From a virus, in the IMG/VR virus record IMGVR_UViG_3300031957_000011, positions 1 through 25,579 of that record: 25,579 nucleotides of DNA. One strand, 5' to 3'. The notes under the pieces were generated by a model that ran no database searches, was not told where the DNA came from, and saw only the letters and a list, made by a program, of their open reading frames with translations. Every line of letters starts with the position of its first letter. Within the stretch, counting starts at the first letter, position 1. Shown here in pieces: positions 7,777 through 15,684 of the stretch. Both the position numbers and the translations under genes were made by a program.

Positions 7777-10642
7777 CAGTCGTGCCGAACACGTTACAGT
7801 TAACTATTAGCACCCGACTCGCCGGTATTGCTGATCCTATGTGGGTGCCTTTACCCAACCGTATAGAGCCACGCTTACCACCTAACTTGTTTATCAGGTC
7901 ATGCACAAACGCGCTGTAGTTTATCTGATGTGCTGCGCACCAAGACTTTAGGTATCTCGGCACCAAGTACGCCTTCTTTGTATCCGTTTCATACCGCGCC
8001 ACTAACTTACCTTTTGGTAGTGCTTCGGGTATGACGATGCTGTCCAGCCCGTTGCCAGAATTACTGCGTAGATCGTCCGTGCTCTTGATTATCAGTATGT
8101 TGTTGTAGTTTTCCGTGATGTAGTCATTAAGAGTCTGCTCTACTGTCGTGCCCATATCATCCACCGCCCGTAGGTTTGCTTTGAGTAACTTAATAGTCCA
8201 CTTGAACAGCGCCTGCATATCGTAGTCAACCAGTTCTAATTTATTGGCGATGTACGCACCAGCTAGGGTGGTAGCCGCTCCGGCAGACCAGAAACGATTT
8301 TCCGCTGTAAGCCCTGCTTTCTCATCGACTAGACGCTGAAATTTGAGTACGAGTTTCTTAACGTCCTCCAGATTCTGCAAAACGTACTGAATGTAGATCG
8401 GCCCTGCGTGTCCGTAGTTGTTCTTGAGAGCCATGTCAAAGCCATCGGTGTCCTTCTTGCTCTCGGTATCGTTGAAAACACGCTCTGCCCTCCACTCCAT
8501 TATCCTCTGCGCCTCTGCTTTCGGCGCTTGCTTATCCGCCGCAATACGTTCGACAACGCTGGCATTGCCGGTGGTAACACACAAGAAGTGCCATGACTCA
8601 CCACGGATGCGTTCTTGGTTAGAGCCGCTGGACATGCGACCACGCTGTTCCCCAGAAGATATTTGGTAAACCAAATTACTTAGCTGCTTTCCTTCTGTGT
8701 TGGTCAGCTCATCTATGTAAAACGGTAGATTGCGTAACAGCTCTGCACGGTTAAATTTGAACGCATCAGTAGCAGCTTCAGGTGTCATCATACCTTTCTC
8801 AGCTCCCCATACTGAGGACGCTACTCGTACGGCTGCAGACTTACCACACCCACTCAAGTTGCTATGTATGTGTAACGCGCAAGCGCTCTGAGGCAAAAAA
8901 CTCATCAAGGGGGAACCAAATGCTGTACACACGACATACTGGTGCATCACAAGTTCAGGCCGCGTGTTGTAAAAATTAGCCATTTCTTTCCACGCCTCCA
9001 ACGTACCCTTCGGCTGGAAGTACGAGATATAGGCAGCGGTGGACATAGACGGGGGGTTATGCCGTACGTGATCTGCGTGTATCTCTCTATCACCTACGAT
9101 AAAGGCACTCATGTCGTCGTTAACCCAACCGAACTGTCGGTGCGCTATATCTGCTGTAGCAGTAGCTTGTAATTCGTTTATCCAAGTAATCATATATAAC
9201 ATCAAGTCGTTGATTTGTGGGACAGCCACGCCCTGCATGGACATCTGCTTGCGTAGCTCCTCTTTTGAAGTAACCGCCGTAAGCGGCAGGGTGAACTCTC
9301 GTACTTCGTCTTGGGGCAGGTGTATCCGGCAGACTACAGATTCACCGGCTTCTACATCCATCACCCGCTGCGTAACGTAAATATCATTGTGGTAGATAAC
9401 GTGTTCGTCAACCTCACCGTCTTGGCTTATGTTCCTGACGTACACACCACCGTTCGTCCCCCGAAAATACGGACGTGGGTAAACTGGTATAACGTGTTCT
9501 GTAGAAAGTTCTTGACCGACAATTTCCGCAACAAGCGTACCTTCTATCGGATCGCTTGACCCATCTGACTCAACTACATACGTGCCGTCTTCGTTCACTT
9601 CGGCTTCGGGTATCTTACGCCCTAGAATAATCGGCGATTTGATCTTGCCCCAGTGTGGGCACTCCGTGCAGATACCGCCCTCGTTTTCGTCGAATGTCGT
9701 GCATCGGTACGGCCCCTTGATAAGATCTAGCTTCTTGAGCGTTAGTTCAGGCGTGTACTCAGGGTGCTGGTTTGAGATCTTGTGCGCGGCTTTCTCACCG
9801 TCTACGCAAAACTTGGCGATAGACAACCCTGCTCGCCACATAGGCTCACTCGTCTCGGCCTGACCTTTTATTATGCGGTGTAGTTGCTCGCATCCATTAC
9901 CGTTCTGCGCTTTGAGCAGTATGCTTCTGAATTCATACTTAATGTTGCTCATCAGTGCATCGCGTAGGCTTGCTGGCCCCTCGGCAGGCGCATACTTCTT
10001 GGGAACTGGTATCGTATCCATCCCCAATTTACTGGCAAAAAAGTCAAAGTTAACCGTATCAGGGGTGTTGCCTATGACTTCTACTGGCGCAGGCGTATCG
10101 GGTTTGTGGTTGTGTGTACCCACTACGCGGAGCACCCGCGCTATATCAGCAGGCACTGCGGGGTCTATCTCAAGCCCGAACTCTTTGCATTTGGCTTTGA
10201 ACTGGTCAGCTACTACTTTCCACTGTTCTACCGCTACGGACTCTGACAGCACCCAGTAAACGTGTATGCCACGCCCAGAGTTAACGATAAGAGGTTTTGG
10301 TAATTCTAACGCTGCACGAAACTCTTGCAGCCTGAGTAGTGCTTCCCTCTGTGTAGTAAACCCCTCGTTCTTAGCAGCTTTGTCTTCGCCAATGTCTAGG
10401 TCTAAAAAGAACGACTTAATCTGCTTGGCGTCTTCACTCTTGCGGGTACCTTCTTCTTTGAAGTTACTCAACGCAAAGTACATATCCCACCCTTCGCTGT
10501 CGTGGTACTCGGCGGCTTCTGCTAGTTCATCTGTCGAATGAAAGTACGTCTGCCGAACTCCGTTCGACGCTAGGTCATATTGAAGGGCGACGTATACACC
10601 CTCTGTGGGTAATACCCACCGTAAAAATTCTCTTGTATTCAT
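7742..10642 (-). CDS. PrimPol (AEP) primase fused to DUF927 helicase-like domain
   Basis: About 966 residues from the ATG at 10642; an upstream ATG at 10735 adds 31 basic residues and gives 997. Neither start has a good Shine-Dalgarno. I prefer 10642 because conserved sequence begins there (MNTREFLRWVLP) and its leader TCTCGGCATTGG resembles the leader of the gene at 12414-12824 (TCTCGGCAATGG). Numbering from 10735: archaeo-eukaryotic primase motifs are D112-L-D114, S153-G-R-G-I-H158, and D191/D197 with RVLRVVGTHNHK. A Cys cluster (CTTFDENEGGICTECPHWG) lies mid-protein. The C-terminal half has Walker A SGCGKS (K632) and FYIDEL, matching DUF927/SF3-like ATPases. Predicted to prime and unwind at the phage fork, working with the adjacent SSB and PolA. 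Good confidence in fold; helicase polarity not inferable. Confidence 0.88.
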   Translation of the reverse strand: MNTREFLRWVLPTEGVYVALQYDLASNGVRQTYFHSTDELAEAAEYHDSEGWDMYFALSNFKEEGTRKSEDAKQIKSFFLDLDIGEDKAAKNEGFTTQREALLRLQEFRAALELPKPLIVNSGRGIHVYWVLSESVAVEQWKVVADQFKAKCKEFGLEIDPAVPADIARVLRVVGTHNHKPDTPAPVEVIGNTPDTVNFDFFASKLGMDTIPVPKKYAPAEGPASLRDALMSNIKYEFRSILLKAQNGNGCEQLHRIIKGQAETSEPMWRAGLSIAKFCVDGEKAAHKISNQHPEYTPELTLKKLDLIKGPYRCTTFDENEGGICTECPHWGKIKSPIILGRKIPEAEVNEDGTYVVESDGSSDPIEGTLVAEIVGQELSTEHVIPVYPRPYFRGTNGGVYVRNISQDGEVDEHVIYHNDIYVTQRVMDVEAGESVVCRIHLPQDEVREFTLPLTAVTSKEELRKQMSMQGVAVPQINDLMLYMITWINELQATATADIAHRQFGWVNDDMSAFIVGDREIHADHVRHNPPSMSTAAYISYFQPKGTLEAWKEMANFYNTRPELVMHQYVVCTAFGSPLMSFLPQSACALHIHSNLSGCGKSAAVRVASSVWGAEKGMMTPEAATDAFKFNRAELLRNLPFYIDELTNTEGKQLSNLVYQISSGEQRGRMSSGSNQERIRGESWHFLCVTTGNASVVERIAADKQAPKAEAQRIMEWRAERVFNDTESKKDTDGFDMALKNNYGHAGPIYIQYVLQNLEDVKKLVLKFQRLVDEKAGLTAENRFWSAGAATTLAGAYIANKLELVDYDMQALFKWTIKLLKANLRAVDDMGTTVEQTLNDYITENYNNILIIKSTDDLRSNSGNGLDSIVIPEALPKGKLVARYETDTKKAYLVPRYLKSWCAAHQINYSAFVHDLINKLGGKRGSIRLGKGTHIGSAIPASRVLIVNCNVFGTTDEDDESNTQDV

Positions 10643-10755
10643 GGTTGCACCCAATGCCGAGAGTACGCTATGGCAGGGATGTCGGCGCATCTTTTTCGGG
10701 GTAGGCTTGCTAGCCCTGCTATAACCCCTAGCCATAGCGGAGTGATTGTTAGAGG

Positions 10756-11505
10756 TTAGTCATCCCAACCTTCAACAATGGCACTCAGATCGTCGTCATC
10801 TTCCTTGGGTGCGGGGGCAGATTTCTTCACGACCTTTTTTGGTTCCTCTACTTGAGAGGTATCTGGTTCATCACCGAATATGTCATCAGAGTCGTCATCC
10901 TCTAACGCAACGTCAGTGCTTTTGACACTACTGGTAGTATCATTAAACGGGTTATCAGGTTGTGCTACAAAGCCACCTTCTACAACGCCGAAAGGCGAGC
11001 GTGACACCATAGGCACGTATTCGATTACCTGCACACCGTTCAGGCGTAGGCTAACGCCGTTGTCCCGCATAGAGTACGGTACAAAAGTGAAAGCAAGGTT
11101 CACGGTACTGCCGGTAGTCAACTGAAAGTCTGTCGGCAGTTTGTTGTTCTGCGCGTCAACTTGTAGCGGGGGTGTGGTCTTGTCAGTGCCGTAAGCACCT
11201 TTCAACTTAGCCTTACCGACGTAGTTGCCGTCATCGTCCTTCTTGAACGGTAGCGGGAACTTATCGGGCCAGCCCTTTTCTTTCTTGGACTTGTAAGCCA
11301 CAGCCATTGCTTTGTATAGAGCCTTAGCTTCTGCTTCCGACATTACGAAAGACATAGAGTATTCCGCACCGTCATCCAGTGGATCACACTTAACAGAACC
11401 GCCTTTCCCACCGTTCGCTTTGTTATCGAACTTGTAGGTAGCGTCGAGTTTCGGATACAAGGCTTTTACGCCTTCAATTGTGTAGTACATAAAATCTTCA
11501 GCCAT
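10756..11505 (-). CDS. Single-stranded DNA-binding protein, T7 gp2.5/DUF2815-like
   Basis: 249 residues. The OB-fold-type core (residues ~1-190) contains KGAYGTDKTTPP and SPFGVVEGGF, which I associate with the DUF2815/gp2.5 group. The C-terminus (~193-249) is strongly acidic (EDDDSDD, DDDDLS) and ends EGWDD, the acidic tail with terminal aromatic by which gp2.5-like SSBs contact polymerase and helicase. Start ATG at 11505 is preceded by TAGGAG and overlaps the stop of the upstream gene by 8 bases. Neighbours (Cys4 protein upstream, primase downstream) fit a replisome role. Predicted to coat lagging-strand template and aid annealing; family assignment is by motif memory. Confidence 0.78.
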   Translation of the reverse strand: MAEDFMYYTIEGVKALYPKLDATYKFDNKANGGKGGSVKCDPLDDGAEYSMSFVMSEAEAKALYKAMAVAYKSKKEKGWPDKFPLPFKKDDDGNYVGKAKLKGAYGTDKTTPPLQVDAQNNKLPTDFQLTTGSTVNLAFTFVPYSMRDNGVSLRLNGVQVIEYVPMVSRSPFGVVEGGFVAQPDNPFNDTTSSVKSTDVALEDDDSDDIFGDEPDTSQVEEPKKVVKKSAPAPKEDDDDLSAIVEGWDD

Positions 11506-12169
11506 TTTGGTCTCCTAATTGGCTATTTATATCGAACCCTTCAGTCGCAACGAAGGGCGAACCTTCGCGGTTGTGCGGAGCAACGTCGAAAGCTATTGCT
11601 GCTAACGTGTCATCTGCATCCACTATTCCCCTGACCAAACGTAGTTCCTCTTCTTCTAACGGTCTTTGTGGGTAGAAGAATAGCTTTGGTACAGGGCTAC
11701 CCATATCAAAACTTATCCTTGTCACCACTGCTGCACTGGGCGTCCCATGCCCACTCAAGAACTTGGCATAAGCCTGTAGAGGCATAGAACTTCTACCTTG
11801 AGCCTTACCAAATATGGATGAGGCAGGAACTTGTAGTTGATACACAGTGTCTAACGCTTTTTCTTCAACAACCGCTAGCCGCTGGCTAAATCTACAAGCC
11901 CTACCCCCTCCAGTGCCGGAACCCCTGATGTTCTGTGAGCAGTCAATACACCGCGCACTTTGTTTCTGGTCTGACGGCACATCGGGTGAAGGTTTCTGGG
12001 TATCGCTAGACCAACACGTAGGCAGGCGTTTGGCGTTAGGATCGTAGGCATCTTTGTAGTACGAGCGCGATACTGCCGCTGCGTTCACGATGATTACGTC
12101 TATCGACGTGGCGTCTGCTTGAAAGTCTAACCCAGTAAACTTATTACCCTGTAAGCTGATTCGGCGCAT
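11498..12169 (-). CDS. Cys4 zinc-binding phage replication-associated protein
   Basis: 223 residues, unknown function. C52 in TCWSSD, C74-x-x-C77 in ARCIDCSQN and C92 in GRACRFSQR form a likely zinc site separated by Gly-rich turns. The rest is mixed alpha/beta with a PVPKLFFYPQRPLEEEE segment. Start overlaps the stop of the HTH gene (TAATG), and the stop overlaps the start of the SSB gene, so it is translated in series with both. Location immediately before the gp2.5-like SSB suggests a nucleic-acid-binding partner in replication or recombination. I have seen similar CWSSD...CxxC proteins in marine phages but cannot name a family; alternative roles are open. Confidence 0.75.
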   Translation of the reverse strand: MRRISLQGNKFTGLDFQADATSIDVIIVNAAAVSRSYYKDAYDPNAKRLPTCWSSDTQKPSPDVPSDQKQSARCIDCSQNIRGSGTGGGRACRFSQRLAVVEEKALDTVYQLQVPASSIFGKAQGRSSMPLQAYAKFLSGHGTPSAAVVTRISFDMGSPVPKLFFYPQRPLEEEELRLVRGIVDADDTLAAIAFDVAPHNREGSPFVATEGFDINSQLGDQNG

Positions 12170-12417
12170 TAAATGTCCGCATCAGGATCAAAGTCGGTAG
12201 GGTCAAACTCTTCATTCACTGTTGCAGGCTCTTCTACAGCCGTTTGGCCTTTTAGCAGAGCGTCAGCAATGGTCGCCAAAGCGAACCGTTGAGTCTTACC
12301 TACCTTGATGTACGTGTTCTCTGGTATTACCCCATCCCTCACCCATTTGCGGGCCGTGGATAATGACACACCAAAGTGCTTGGCGACATCTTCAATCGGA
12401 ACTAATTGCTCCATCAT
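12169..12417 (-). CDS. Small helix-turn-helix protein (MerR/excisionase type)
   Basis: 82 residues. Residues 1-50 form a HTH_17-type domain: LVPIEDVAKHFGVSLSTARK followed by WVRDGVIPENTYIKVGKTQRFAL, the helix-turn-helix plus wing strand seen in MerR-like and excisionase-like DNA binders. The tail is acidic (EEFDPTDFDPDADI). ATG at 12417 follows AAGGAA and overlaps the upstream stop (ATGA). Likely a DNA-binding regulator or replication accessory. No integrase is nearby, so an excisionase role is not supported. Confidence 0.8.
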   Translation of the reverse strand: MMEQLVPIEDVAKHFGVSLSTARKWVRDGVIPENTYIKVGKTQRFALATIADALLKGQTAVEEPATVNEEFDPTDFDPDADI

Positions 12418-12824
12418 GCTTTCCTTATCGTTAACGCGAACTCTGCGTCTACGTTCAAGCCCTTGGGCAGAAGATCTGGGTTTTCTTCTAAGAACTCCCG
12501 TACGTTCTTCTGATTCAGGCGCTTGTCCAAGAACTCTGGAACTTCATGCTCAAGGATAAATTCGTGCATAGATTCCCAGTCGGAAGTCCAATACTTCTGC
12601 TTAACCGTACGGTAAAACGTACCAGCATCCGTCTTGACACTCTTTATGTCGTTCTCTTTCAAGTAGTCCAGTAACGCGCTTTTGATTTTGTTTTGTTTAC
12701 TGACGAGTCTTTCGTCAGCTTCCCTGTATTCAGCGGATAGTCGATCCCTTTCCTCTTTGATTTTCAGATAAGCTCTGGTCAATTTCGGTAGGGGTATGCC
12801 ACCCACACTCTTCGCATCAGCCAT
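12414..12824 (-). CDS. Coiled-coil phage protein, Gp157-like layout
   Basis: 136 residues. Residues ~15-60 form a charged coiled coil (KIKEERDRLSAEYREADERL), followed by a beta hairpin KSVKTDAGTFYRTVKQKYW, a helical part around SMHEFILEHEVPEFLDKRLN, and a closing GLNVDAEFALTIRK. This order (coiled coil, hairpin, DxxxL-type helix, GLxxxxE-x-x-x-x-I strand) is that of Gp157-like/host-nuclease-inhibitor-associated small phage proteins, but sequence identity to them cannot be judged here. ATG at 12824 is preceded by GAAGGA. Sits between helicase and HTH genes; probable replication or recombination accessory. Confidence 0.75.
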   Translation of the reverse strand: MADAKSVGGIPLPKLTRAYLKIKEERDRLSAEYREADERLVSKQNKIKSALLDYLKENDIKSVKTDAGTFYRTVKQKYWTSDWESMHEFILEHEVPEFLDKRLNQKNVREFLEENPDLLPKGLNVDAEFALTIRKA

Positions 12825-12874
12825 GTTTTCGTCCTTCCATTGCCGAGAACTGCAATATAGTGGTAGGTAATGAC

Positions 12875-14410
12875 TTAATCAAGTATTTCTTTGTAAAGAT
12901 CAATAATTTTTGTATGTGTGTCTATTTTGTTATCTAGTAGTGCGTACACGCGCTTTTCTATGTGAGACCCTTGTAGCTGCACTATCGTACATTTGTGATC
13001 CTGCCCCGCCCTGTGAATCCGTGCGTTAGCTTGGGCGTATGTCTCCACCGAACTGGTTGGCCCCCACCATACGATTGTGTTCGCGGCGGTCAACGTAACG
13101 CCATGTGCCGCAGCCTGTGGCTGAATGACCAGCACTCGCGGGGTATCTGTCTCTTGGAACTCCTTGAATATGCGCGTACGGTCAGTAGCTTTTACTGCCC
13201 CGCTGATGATCTCGGTGGGTATCTTGTCCTTGCGTAGCTTGTCGGTAAGTAGCTGTATTGTGTGCTTGAACGGCACGAAGATCAGAACCTTCTTGCTAGA
13301 CTCGTCGATCACTTCACGCAGCACCTTGTATCGGTGCTTGATGTCGAACTCCACTACCTCTTTGTCATCGGTGTACACCGCACCAGAACTGATTTGCAGC
13401 AGCTTGTTCATGTTGACCGCTGCCGTAGCTGCCGTGACTGTCTCTTCCGCAGCTTCCATGACCATGCGGTCTTTTAATTCTTTGTAGTATTTTTCTTGCT
13501 GGCGAGTGAGCGGTACATCGCGGGTTGTGTATATGATGTCAGGCAGATCCAGACACTCTTCCTTGGTGAACCGTATCGCTGGTTGCAGCGCATTGAACAC
13601 GGTGTCTGTGGCGTCGGGCTTGGGCACCCACTTGAAGTTAGTCACTTTATACATGACCTGATCGCGGAACGAACCAAAGAAGCGTGGCACAGCCTTCGGG
13701 TTAACGAGTTTAGCCAGACCGTACGCATCTAGTGGGCTTTGTGCAGCGGGGGTGCCTGTCATCATCCATAGCCATGTGTCAGGACTGAGCAGCCTGTTTA
13801 GCGTCTTCCACCTGTCAGTCTGAGCATTCTTGTAGTGAGTCGCCTCGTCCACGATCACTAAGTCAAAACCTCCATTGGCTATGGCGTCCGCTACGATTGC
13901 TACACCGTCATAGTTTATTATCACGAACTCTGCATCACTTTCGATTACAGCAGTCCTCTTACTTACTGAACCGTGCGCTATATCTACCTTGCGGTGCATG
14001 GCAAAGCTGAATAAGTCCTCTCGCCACGCCGAGTCCATGATAGATAGAGGACAGATAACAAGAGCGCGGTTGATACGGCCTTGTTTCATCAAGAAGTCTG
14101 CCGCCCAAATAGCACTGGCGGTCTTTCCTGTACCTTGTTCGTTGAAACAGAACGCACGTTTATTGAGTGTGAGGAACCCCGCCGTAGATTTCTGGTGCTC
14201 GAAAGGTTTGTACTTACCTGTCCATTGGTACTGCCCTTCGATGGGTGACGGAGCGTTGATGTTTAAGTTCTTGAGTACGTGAGTCTCGTCTACACCCCAA
14301 TTAACCACCACTCGGTTATCTGATAACTCCTTACTCTTTGGGATAATACTTGTGACTTTCTGAGGATCGCGCAGACGCAGTAACAATGCTTTATTGTCTA
14401 TGACTTTCAT
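12875..14410 (-). CDS. SNF2-like SF2 helicase/ATPase
   Basis: 511 residues from the ATG at 14410, preferred over the frame's extension to 14488 because GGAAGGG lies just upstream and the longer form would run through a strong terminator. Motifs (numbered from 14410): Q-rich start FEHQ, Walker A EQGTGKT at ~91-97, DEAT box at ~188-191, TGTP at ~218-221, motif V AHGVTLTAANTIVWW, motif VI QANARIHRAGQ at ~460-470. This is the Rad54/SNF2 arrangement common in phage replication blocks. Predicted to translocate on double-stranded DNA or remodel fork/recombination intermediates; the PrimPol-DUF927 protein probably drives the fork itself. Its mRNA leader lies directly behind the terminator at 14427-14458, so expression may be conditional. 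Confidence 0.9.
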   Translation of the reverse strand: MKVIDNKALLLRLRDPQKVTSIIPKSKELSDNRVVVNWGVDETHVLKNLNINAPSPIEGQYQWTGKYKPFEHQKSTAGFLTLNKRAFCFNEQGTGKTASAIWAADFLMKQGRINRALVICPLSIMDSAWREDLFSFAMHRKVDIAHGSVSKRTAVIESDAEFVIINYDGVAIVADAIANGGFDLVIVDEATHYKNAQTDRWKTLNRLLSPDTWLWMMTGTPAAQSPLDAYGLAKLVNPKAVPRFFGSFRDQVMYKVTNFKWVPKPDATDTVFNALQPAIRFTKEECLDLPDIIYTTRDVPLTRQQEKYYKELKDRMVMEAAEETVTAATAAVNMNKLLQISSGAVYTDDKEVVEFDIKHRYKVLREVIDESSKKVLIFVPFKHTIQLLTDKLRKDKIPTEIISGAVKATDRTRIFKEFQETDTPRVLVIQPQAAAHGVTLTAANTIVWWGPTSSVETYAQANARIHRAGQDHKCTIVQLQGSHIEKRVYALLDNKIDTHTKIIDLYKEILD

Positions 14411-14426
14411 ATATACCCTTCCATAC

Positions 14427-14458
14427 AAAAAAGCGCGAAGTGGGTGTCCACTACACGC
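14427..14458 (-). terminator. Strong intrinsic terminator directly upstream of the helicase gene
   Basis: On the minus strand the arms at 14458-14448 and 14443-14433 pair over 11 positions with one U.U mismatch and one G.U, around the 4-base loop ACAC, and are followed without gap by six U (14432-14427). Only 16 bases separate the U-tract from the helicase ATG, so any transcript reaching the helicase must pass this site. It could end the upstream operon or a small RNA, or act as an attenuator. Confidence 0.78.
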
Positions 14459-14621
14459 AGTAAAAATGCGGTGGTCGATGAGATTCACGCCAATAACCTA
14501 GGAAAACAAACAACAAAACCTAGTCGTGGGAACGCACTTCATCTCACCCTTTCTTTAAGCAGTATGATTTACACTGCTAGGAGTGTCGGACGCCACCGCT
14601 CGCCCGACGTTATGTGCCCAC
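14427..14621 (-). ncRNA. Candidate structured small RNA or attenuating leader
   Basis: About 195 nt, from a putative start near 14621 to the terminator. Foldable elements in the minus-strand RNA: closing stem GTGGG (14621-14617) with CCCAC (14530-14526); an 8-bp stem with one G.U, arms 14608-14601 and 14592-14585, whose 8-base loop AGCGGTGG is complementary over 7 bases to CCACCGC at 14474-14468 (possible pseudoknot); a 6-bp AGCAGT/ACTGCT stem at 14578-14558; a U-rich stretch at ~14520-14500 flanked by CTAGG/CCTAG. No ORF with a ribosome site was seen in it. Some stems compete (ACACT/AGTGT). I match it to no known RNA family; structure is by eye only. Confidence 0.4.
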
Positions 14622-14627
14622 ACCATA

Positions 14628-14636
14628 GTTATATCA
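14628..14636 (-). promoter_or_regulatory. Extended -10 promoter candidate
   Basis: Minus strand reads TGATATAAC: an extended -10 (TGn) joined to TATAAC, one base off consensus. The -35 region is weak (TTAATT at 17-base spacing, within a T-rich tract). Expected start is near 14621, exactly where the candidate RNA's closing stem begins. Confidence 0.4.
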
Positions 14637-14651
14637 TTTCAGACAAAAAAA

Positions 14652-14741
14652 TTAAGCTAGTAGGTACAAAATAAACGCTACGAAGTATATAGACGCTGCA
14701 ATACCCGCGCCCATGAGAATACCCCTAAGCTCTTCTCTCAC
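14652..14741 (-). CDS. 29-residue single-span membrane peptide
   Basis: GTG start at 14741 overlaps the stop of the HNH-like gene (GTGA). The peptide has a charged head (VREELRGIL) and one hydrophobic span, MGAGIAASIYFVAFILYLLA, ending at a TAA followed by seven T. Reinitiation by overlap is the likely mode; an internal ATG at 14714 with TTAGGGG upstream gives a 20-residue form. Such tiny single-span peptides are frequent in phage early regions. Function unknown; holin or anti-host activity is possible but not shown. Confidence 0.5.
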   Translation of the reverse strand: MREELRGILMGAGIAASIYFVAFILYLLA

Positions 14742-15013
14742 CTACGTCTTGGGCTTTTGCCATTACGACTGCGGTTAGCACTCCTGCTCTCCACACGCAC
14801 ACCGTCTTTATTGCTGCCGCCCTTACTCAACATCTTGTTGTGGCTGACATCTTTACCTTCCCGCTTGTCAGCTTTGCCGTTTTTGTTGGCATCGCGTCCA
14901 GCTTTGTCCATAGCACGTCGCGCACGTTGTCTTTCCATCCGTGCTTCATGTGCGGGACTGCCAACTGGCGGGTTCTTTTGTTTTTTGCGGTCTTTCGGAT
15001 TCTTGTACGGCAT
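14738..15013 (-). CDS. Small basic HNH-like protein
   Basis: 91 residues, rich in Lys/Arg (start MPYKNPKDRKKQKNPP). Residues ~54-84 read GKDVSHNKMLSKGGSN, a short strand, then SRSANRSRNGK, matching the beta-beta-alpha core of HNH nucleases in which His (here in DVSH), Asn and the terminal Asn of the helix bind metal. The N-terminal zinc ribbon usual in longer HNH enzymes is absent, and the first metal/general-base pair is SH rather than DH or HH, so activity is doubtful. Start overlaps the upstream nuclease stop (TAATG), with GGGAAG before it. Could be a nuclease or a basic nucleic-acid binder. Confidence 0.65.
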   Translation of the reverse strand: MPYKNPKDRKKQKNPPVGSPAHEARMERQRARRAMDKAGRDANKNGKADKREGKDVSHNKMLSKGGSNKDGVRVESRSANRSRNGKSPRRR

Positions 15014-15684
15014 TAATTCTTCCCGTTATGTGGGCACTCCAACACTGGGCACCATGCTTTACACAGTCCACTGGGGTTGGGGTTCCACGTATCGTTCTCA
15101 AAAGCTGTTTCCATGTCGCTGTATCTACCCAGCCACTTAGCCCACAACTTCTCCTCTTCTTCTATGGTGTAGCGGTCTCGTATCAGATCATTACTCACCA
15201 CAAACAGTAGCCCAGCCCGAACAGTCTCCACTTCGGGGTAGTGCTTAAAAGCCGCTAGAGCCATAAGTTCTAACTGGCCTTTGTCAGCGTATCTTGCCGA
15301 CTTCCCTGTCTTGTAGTCAATAACCCAAGCTAGCCTTTCCTCACGATCTAATATCAGTAAGTCTGCGATACCACGAAACCACACGTTACTATCAAAGAAG
15401 TCGCACGGCTCCAGATCCTCGGTAAGCCCCATCTTGATCTCGCATAGCTTCTCGCCCTTCTTGGCGTTTAGCGCGTCGAGCATACCCTGTGCGTAGCTGA
15501 ACCGTGGGTCAAGTTCACCACCGTCGCGGATGTATTCTTCCGCAGCTTCGTGAAAAGCTGTTCCATACAACGTGGCCTCAGTCTCCTTGAACGGGTACTG
15601 CTTGAGCACCTTCTCATGGTAGAACTGCTTGGGGCATTGCTGGAACGCTTTTATCTTGCTAAATGACCACGGTGCTACGCTCAT
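15013..15684 (-). CDS. Cas4/RecB-like PD-(D/E)XK exonuclease with Fe-S-type Cys set
   Basis: 223 residues. Motifs: N-terminal WSFSKIKAFQQCPKQFY with C17, H45 in GTAFHEAAEEY, D108 in GIADLL, D123-Y-K125 in VIDYKTGK, Q137 in KGQLELMAL, then C208, C212 and C217 near the C-terminus. C17 plus the three late Cys form the 4Fe-4S pattern of Cas4/AddB-type nucleases. Predicted single-strand exonuclease for recombination, end processing or host DNA degradation. Its ATG at 15684 overlaps the stop of the 74-residue gene (ATGA). The first 12 codons are duplicated upstream at 15917-15952 (see the stub). Confidence 0.9.
   Translation of the reverse strand: MSVAPWSFSKIKAFQQCPKQFYHEKVLKQYPFKETEATLYGTAFHEAAEEYIRDGGELDPRFSYAQGMLDALNAKKGEKLCEIKMGLTEDLEPCDFFDSNVWFRGIADLLILDREERLAWVIDYKTGKSARYADKGQLELMALAAFKHYPEVETVRAGLLFVVSNDLIRDRYTIEEEEKLWAKWLGRYSDMETAFENDTWNPNPSGLCKAWCPVLECPHNGKN

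Noticed and set aside
8408-10541. Plus-strand ORFs opposite the primase gene
   Set aside because: Composition typical of antisense shadows, and the primase motifs on the other strand are unambiguous.
12169-12417. HTH protein as an excisionase, implying a temperate phage
   Set aside because: No integrase, attachment site or repressor pair in the window; the fold alone does not show lysogeny.
14526-14621. tRNA in the structured gap
   Set aside because: No 7-bp acceptor stem, no GTTC-type T loop and no anticodon arm in the right place.
14444-14674. 76-codon plus-strand ORF over the non-coding gap
   Set aside because: No ribosome site and the opposite strand to all neighbours; the RNA signals there are on the minus strand.
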